From CAZDDY01 sp964504455 (lineage in GTDB: Bacteria > Patescibacteriota > Minisyncoccia > Phycocordibacterales > UBA9973), in NCBI GenBank assembly GCA_964504455.1, contig CAZDDY010000003.1, positions 1 through 41,300 of the forward strand: a stretch of DNA of 41,300 bases, written 5' to 3'. Made by a program: the position numbers and the translations under genes. Under the pieces are notes generated by a model that ran no database searches, was not told where the DNA came from, and was given only the letters and a program-made list of their open reading frames with translations. Positions 38,361-41,300 of the stretch are shown in pieces; position 1 is the first letter of the stretch; every line of letters starts with the position of its first letter.

Positions 38361-38401
38361 AAAGCTGATTTTCAAACTTAAAAACTCAAAAAATAAACCA
38401 T

Positions 38402-38742
38402 ATGCGGAACTTCATTTTTTCTTTTAGAGGTGCTTTATTACTAAGTATTCTTGTGGCCTTAGCCTTAGGAATGTACTGGGGTATATCAATTGATTCTCGT
38501 ATTATTTTACAGTCATCACTGTTTATTCTTGTGATGAACTTTATCACTGCAGCAAGAGGAAACAGAAATATTATAAGAATCGAGGAGGCGGCCAAATCTT
38601 ATGGGGATTTACTACCAAGTCAACTCAAAAAAGGAATCAGGTTTGGGAGCATTCTCACATTCACCATCGGATCGATGCTCGTAATTTTGATGGTAAAACA
38701 ACTTCTTCAGATATCAGCACATGAGGAAGATATTCAAAAATT
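38402..38742 (+). CDS. Hypothetical membrane protein, interrupted by assembly gap
   Basis: About 113 residues are visible before the run of N. Hydrophobic segments at about 10-25, 32-50 and 83-102 surround a basic loop (ARGNRNIIRIEEAAKSYGD). No family is recognised. The C-terminus is lost in the gap. The frame that continues through the Ns has no coding character on the far side and should not be joined. Confidence 0.6.
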
Positions 38743-38842
38743 NNNNNNNNNNNNNNNNNNNNNNNNNNNNNNNNNNNNNNNNNNNNNNNNNNNNNNNNNN
38801 NNNNNNNNNNNNNNNNNNNNNNNNNNNNNNNNNNNNNNNNNN
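38743..38842. other. 100-N assembly gap
   Basis: Exactly 100 undetermined bases, the conventional placeholder for a scaffold gap of unknown size. Linkage and distance between genes on either side are not proven. Confidence 0.98.
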
Positions 38843-38863
38843 CACTTCCCTGGGGCTAAAAAG

Positions 38864-38887
38864 AAAAAAGCCCCTGCGCGCAGAGAC
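38864..38887 (-). terminator. Second minus-strand terminator near the gap
   Basis: On the minus strand GTCTCTG pairs with CAGGGGC (two G-U pairs) around CGCG, followed by TTTTTTC. It may end readthrough or a short transcript starting between the two terminators. Confidence 0.65.
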
Positions 38888-38956
38888 TTCTTCCCACGGT
38901 GTCCTTATAAACTATTTTCGAATATTTGTGAAGTCTTTAAAATTTACAATTTCTTT

Positions 38957-38987
38957 AATAAAAAATCCCCGACTTACGCCAGGGATT
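38957..38987 (-). terminator. Terminator of the oxygenase gene
   Basis: On the minus strand ATCCCTG pairs with CGGGGAT (one T-G pair), with an 8-nt loop, followed by TTTTTATT. It lies about 85 nt after the stop codon. Confidence 0.8.
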
Positions 38988-39072
38988 ATAAACCAAAACC
39001 AACTGCTTATGAGAACGTTGCGTTCCCAAAGTTAAAAAATAAAGATACCAAAGAACTATTTGTAGCATAAAA

Positions 39073-40092
39073 TCATGAGACATACCTGTATATGGCATCA
39101 GGGCAATCATCTCCCCTTTCCACAATAATTCTGCCACCAGCAGACTCTAAAATTGGTATTGGTTTTTCAATCAAACCAATTTTTGCTAACACATGCATCA
39201 AGTAATCATGAGAAAAATGATATGGATATTTCTTTAATTTTCTCCGACCATTTAATCCCGGCAATGGATCAATGTAGGATCTCGGCATCACATGACCGAA
39301 GAATGGCTGAGCAAAACGTCTTTTACCTGCTGGGCATATGACTTGATGAAGGCCAGCTTTAATCCATCCATTAGTAATGTGCTCGAGCATGAGGCCCGCA
39401 TTCACAACTATAGAGTCATGTCTTACTGGCAACGGTGCCAAGACACCATTTTGTATCAATTCAAGACCTTCCTCCACTCTGGCAAGCAAGGTTAAAACAT
39501 TTATATCATAATGTTTGAACGCACAGACACCAGCTGCGTTGCCACCTAATACAGCTTCGGATTCTTCGTCACGAATAATTGTGCTTCGCTTAGGATAATC
39601 GATGAGACGAAGTGTATTGTTTCCTTCTTTCATCAGAAAGAAGTCTTCGTTTTTTGCAACAATAAGTCCTAATGCCCGGAGCAAGGTTCGATACAGATTT
39701 CTCATTGCATCGAAATACGAAACATAACACCTCCTGAACTCCGGAACTTCTTTAACAAATAAAAATTCATGTAGATCGCCGGTTTGCCAAAAATGTTTAT
39801 TATCCACTTTTTTGGCTCCATCACCAATCTCAACACCAAATGGTGTATAGCCATTTTGTCTTCCGGTCTCAGTGAACTCATATTTTTTTCTTACTTTTTC
39901 CGGAAGGTCAAAAAACTTTTTCATGGACTTTTCTAAGTCATAGAGTAAAGTATCCGAGATGCAATGATTTCTCAGGAAAAAGAAAGCGGTTGTTACAAGA
40001 CTTTCCTTCATCCCTTCAAGGAAATCTTTTCTTTTTCTACCACCAGCATACCAATCGCTTAGATTATGCGTGTAAAAACTTGTATGTGCCAT
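39073..40092 (-). CDS. Isopenicillin-N-synthase-like 2-oxoglutarate/Fe(II) oxygenase
   Basis: The 339-residue product has the plant/fungal-type DIOX-N domain (SLVTTAFFFLRNHCISDTLL, FFDLPEKVRKKYE, GYTPFG) and the Fe(II)-binding double-stranded beta helix. His194 and Asp196 (FKHYDINVLTLL) and His249 (AGLHQV) form the facial triad. Arg259 fits the co-substrate arginine of the RxS motif, but the serine is Ala261 (RRFAQPFF). The substrate is unknown: relatives make antibiotics, hormones or modify nucleosides and amino acids. The gene stands alone after an assembly gap, with its own promoter fused to the pyrB terminator. Such oxygenases are unusual in reduced CPR-like genomes. Confidence 0.85.
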   Translation of the reverse strand: MAHTSFYTHNLSDWYAGGRKRKDFLEGMKESLVTTAFFFLRNHCISDTLLYDLEKSMKKFFDLPEKVRKKYEFTETGRQNGYTPFGVEIGDGAKKVDNKHFWQTGDLHEFLFVKEVPEFRRCYVSYFDAMRNLYRTLLRALGLIVAKNEDFFLMKEGNNTLRLIDYPKRSTIIRDEESEAVLGGNAAGVCAFKHYDINVLTLLARVEEGLELIQNGVLAPLPVRHDSIVVNAGLMLEHITNGWIKAGLHQVICPAGKRRFAQPFFGHVMPRSYIDPLPGLNGRRKLKKYPYHFSHDYLMHVLAKIGLIEKPIPILESAGGRIIVERGDDCPDAIYRYVS

Positions 40093-40124
40093 AAGGAGTA
40101 TTTTTAGTTTTTAATGTCGCATTT

Positions 40125-40153
40125 AGAGTATCTATATTTTCCTTTAGTGTCAA
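40125..40153 (-). promoter_or_regulatory. Candidate oxygenase promoter fused to the pyrB terminator
   Basis: On the minus strand TTGACA, a 17-nt spacer and TACTCT (poor -10) begin directly after the pyrB terminator T-tract (TTTTTTGTTTGACA). Confidence 0.45.
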
Positions 40154-40181
40154 ACAAAAAAGCCCTCCATTGCTGAAGGGC
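40154..40181 (-). terminator. pyrB terminator
   Basis: On the minus strand GCCCT-CA pairs with TG-AGGGC (one A-C mismatch, GCAA loop), followed by TTTTTTG, 34 nt after the pyrB stop. Confidence 0.85.
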
Positions 40182-40214
40182 CGAACACCATCCTATGAAG
40201 GGTTAGCGGTGAAA

Positions 40215-41216
40215 TTATTTTCCAATATGCAGATTTAATGCTTTTTGCTTATCTACAAGATATAAAATCAGTGCCATCCTTGTATATAATCCGTTTTCAG
40301 CTTGTTTGAAATACCAAGCTCTTGGGTCATTATCAATCTTCTCAGATATTTCATTTACCCTTGGAAGTGGATGAAGTAGTATTGAATTCGTTTTCATTCT
40401 TCTCATTGTTTCTTCAGTTATAGTAAATACATCACGAACCTGCAAATAAGAATCCTCGTCCGGAAAACGCTCTTTTTGAACCCTTGTCCAGTACAACACA
40501 TCTGGATTAAAACTTGTAATCACATCATTCAGATTATCGTCTTCATCGTACTTCATACATTTAACATTATGCCTCTCAAGATATTCAAGAATATCAGACG
40601 CCATTTTTAGTTCTTTGGGAGACATAAAAACGATTTCAACATTCTCGAACTTTGCTAAAAGATAAGACAACGACCTCACAGTTCGTCCGTTTTTTAAATC
40701 ACCACCCATAATAATCTTGATTCCTTGTTTTACAACAGGGAATCTTTCAAATATTGTGAATAAATCCAGTAATGCTTGAGTGGGATGTTGTCCTGCCCCA
40801 TCTCCTGCATTTATGAGCGGAATGCCATGGGAATTTGTAACTTCGGCTGCTTTTCTTGATGCCCCTTCCTCATAATGACGTAGAACTATAACGTCTGGAT
40901 GATATCTCGATAATACCTCCATAGTGTCTGTGATAGATTCTCCTTTAATGGCAGATGAAAATTCCTTTGCATTCTCTGTACCCATAATATGCATCCCGAG
41001 GTGCGATGCAGCAAATTCAAATGAAAGTCTGGTTCTGGTACTCGGTTCGTAAAAAAGATGGAGAAGATTTTTATGTCTAAGAAATGTTCTCAGTTTTTCT
41101 TTCCTTTCACCTCCCGCTCCAAATTCTCTCTTGATTATCATTGTCAAACCAAAAAGAACCATAATAGTATCTAAATCCAATTGCTGAGCTTGGATTAAAT
41201 TATTGGCTGTTTTCAT
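40215..41216 (-). CDS. pyrB: Aspartate carbamoyltransferase catalytic subunit
   Basis: The 333-residue carbamoyltransferase has the carbamoyl-phosphate loop YEPSTRTRLSFEFAA, HPTQALLDLFTI, GDLKNGRTVRSL and HPLPRVNEI. The last two favour aspartate over ornithine as acceptor, so the reaction is carbamoyl phosphate plus aspartate to carbamoyl-aspartate in pyrimidine synthesis. The N-terminus is about 20-25 residues longer than E. coli PyrB. I chose the ATG at 41216; a TTG two codons upstream is less likely. No pyrI or other pyr gene is adjacent, and the unit appears monocistronic. Confidence 0.93.
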   Translation of the reverse strand: MKTANNLIQAQQLDLDTIMVLFGLTMIIKREFGAGGERKEKLRTFLRHKNLLHLFYEPSTRTRLSFEFAASHLGMHIMGTENAKEFSSAIKGESITDTMEVLSRYHPDVIVLRHYEEGASRKAAEVTNSHGIPLINAGDGAGQHPTQALLDLFTIFERFPVVKQGIKIIMGGDLKNGRTVRSLSYLLAKFENVEIVFMSPKELKMASDILEYLERHNVKCMKYDEDDNLNDVITSFNPDVLYWTRVQKERFPDEDSYLQVRDVFTITEETMRRMKTNSILLHPLPRVNEISEKIDNDPRAWYFKQAENGLYTRMALILYLVDKQKALNLHIGK

Positions 41217-41245
41217 TTTCAATTATTAAGTTTTTTGTTCAATCC

Positions 41246-41274
41246 ATATTACGAATTAAAAGATTCCTTGGCAA
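41246..41274 (-). promoter_or_regulatory. pyrB promoter
   Basis: On the minus strand TTGCCA, a 17-nt spacer and TAATAT predict a leader of about 25 nt. No PyrR-type attenuator or hairpin is visible in it. Confidence 0.6.
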
Positions 41275-41300
41275 GTACCTATTTTCATCCAAAATTAAAA

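Larger units (their letters stand above)
38843..39072. other. Non-coding stretch after the gap, two minus-strand terminators
   Basis: No convincing gene is seen here. The stretch contains two intrinsic terminators for minus-strand transcription (38864-38887 and 38957-38987), about 70 nt apart. An open plus-strand frame of about 75 codons runs through both hairpins and lacks a start on this side, so I do not call it. Confidence 0.6.

Noticed and set aside
38843..39070. Plus-strand open frame running out of the N gap
   Set aside because: It has no start on this side, spans two terminator hairpins and shows no domain; openness is expected by chance in this short AT-rich stretch.

Overview
The window reads as a stretch of an AT-rich, very compact genome of the Candidate Phyla Radiation (Patescibacteria), most likely a Parcubacteria-type lineage. 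This placement is an inference from gene content: small gene-dense operons, a SWIB-domain protein, an archaeal-type AspRS, and Cys-rich zinc-ribbon proteins of a kind I associate with CPR genomes. TGA is used as an ordinary stop (for example ftsW and the response regulator), which argues against the UGA-Gly code of Gracilibacteria/Absconditabacteria. No rRNA, CRISPR array, transposase or phage gene was found.

Layout. 1-4.7 kb: a CorA-type Mg2+ channel (C-terminus at the window edge), rplU, recR-dnaB, trpS and a small membrane protein. 4.7-13 kb: a T-box leader in front of aspS, then an operon scpA-scpB-DD-carboxypeptidase-murE-like-mraY-ftsW/rodA-murG (chromosome condensation and cell wall). 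13-17.8 kb: mixed core and accessory genes: an orphan protein built from a duplicated domain, gltX, a SWIB protein, a response regulator that looks Bacteroidota-derived, a hairpin-rich segment beside tRNA-Glu, and two unknown 178-residue proteins. 17.9-25.9 kb: dnaJ, tRNA-Ile and a complete F-type ATP synthase operon (atpZ-B-E-F-H-A-G-D-C). 25.9-27 kb: three minus-strand orphans. 27.1-30.6 kb: trhO, rsmI, a small membrane protein, a C-terminal processing protease and rplI. 30.6-37.5 kb: four head-to-tail paralogous Cys-rich proteins of 559-582 residues, the most striking system here. 37.5-38.7 kb: rpmA and two membrane-anchored unknowns. A 100-N assembly gap follows; beyond it lie an isopenicillin-N-synthase-like oxygenase and pyrB, whose linkage to the rest depends on the scaffold.

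Expression signals. Many operon-first genes carry a -10 element only 6-8 nt before the start codon, so their transcripts should be leaderless. Internal operon genes mostly lack Shine-Dalgarno sequences. Intrinsic terminators are often fused to the next promoter, with the T-tract or hairpin supplying the -35 box. The exceptions with real leaders stand out: the T-box of aspS, the perfect-consensus promoter of the duplicated-domain orphan, and pyrB.

Candidates for something new are the four-gene zinc-ribbon/Cys-repeat array (alternating A-B-A-B pattern, with a near-identical 102-bp DNA patch shared by copies 2 and 3), the T-box in a CPR-like genome, the leaderless/terminator-promoter architecture, and the hairpins flanking atpE.
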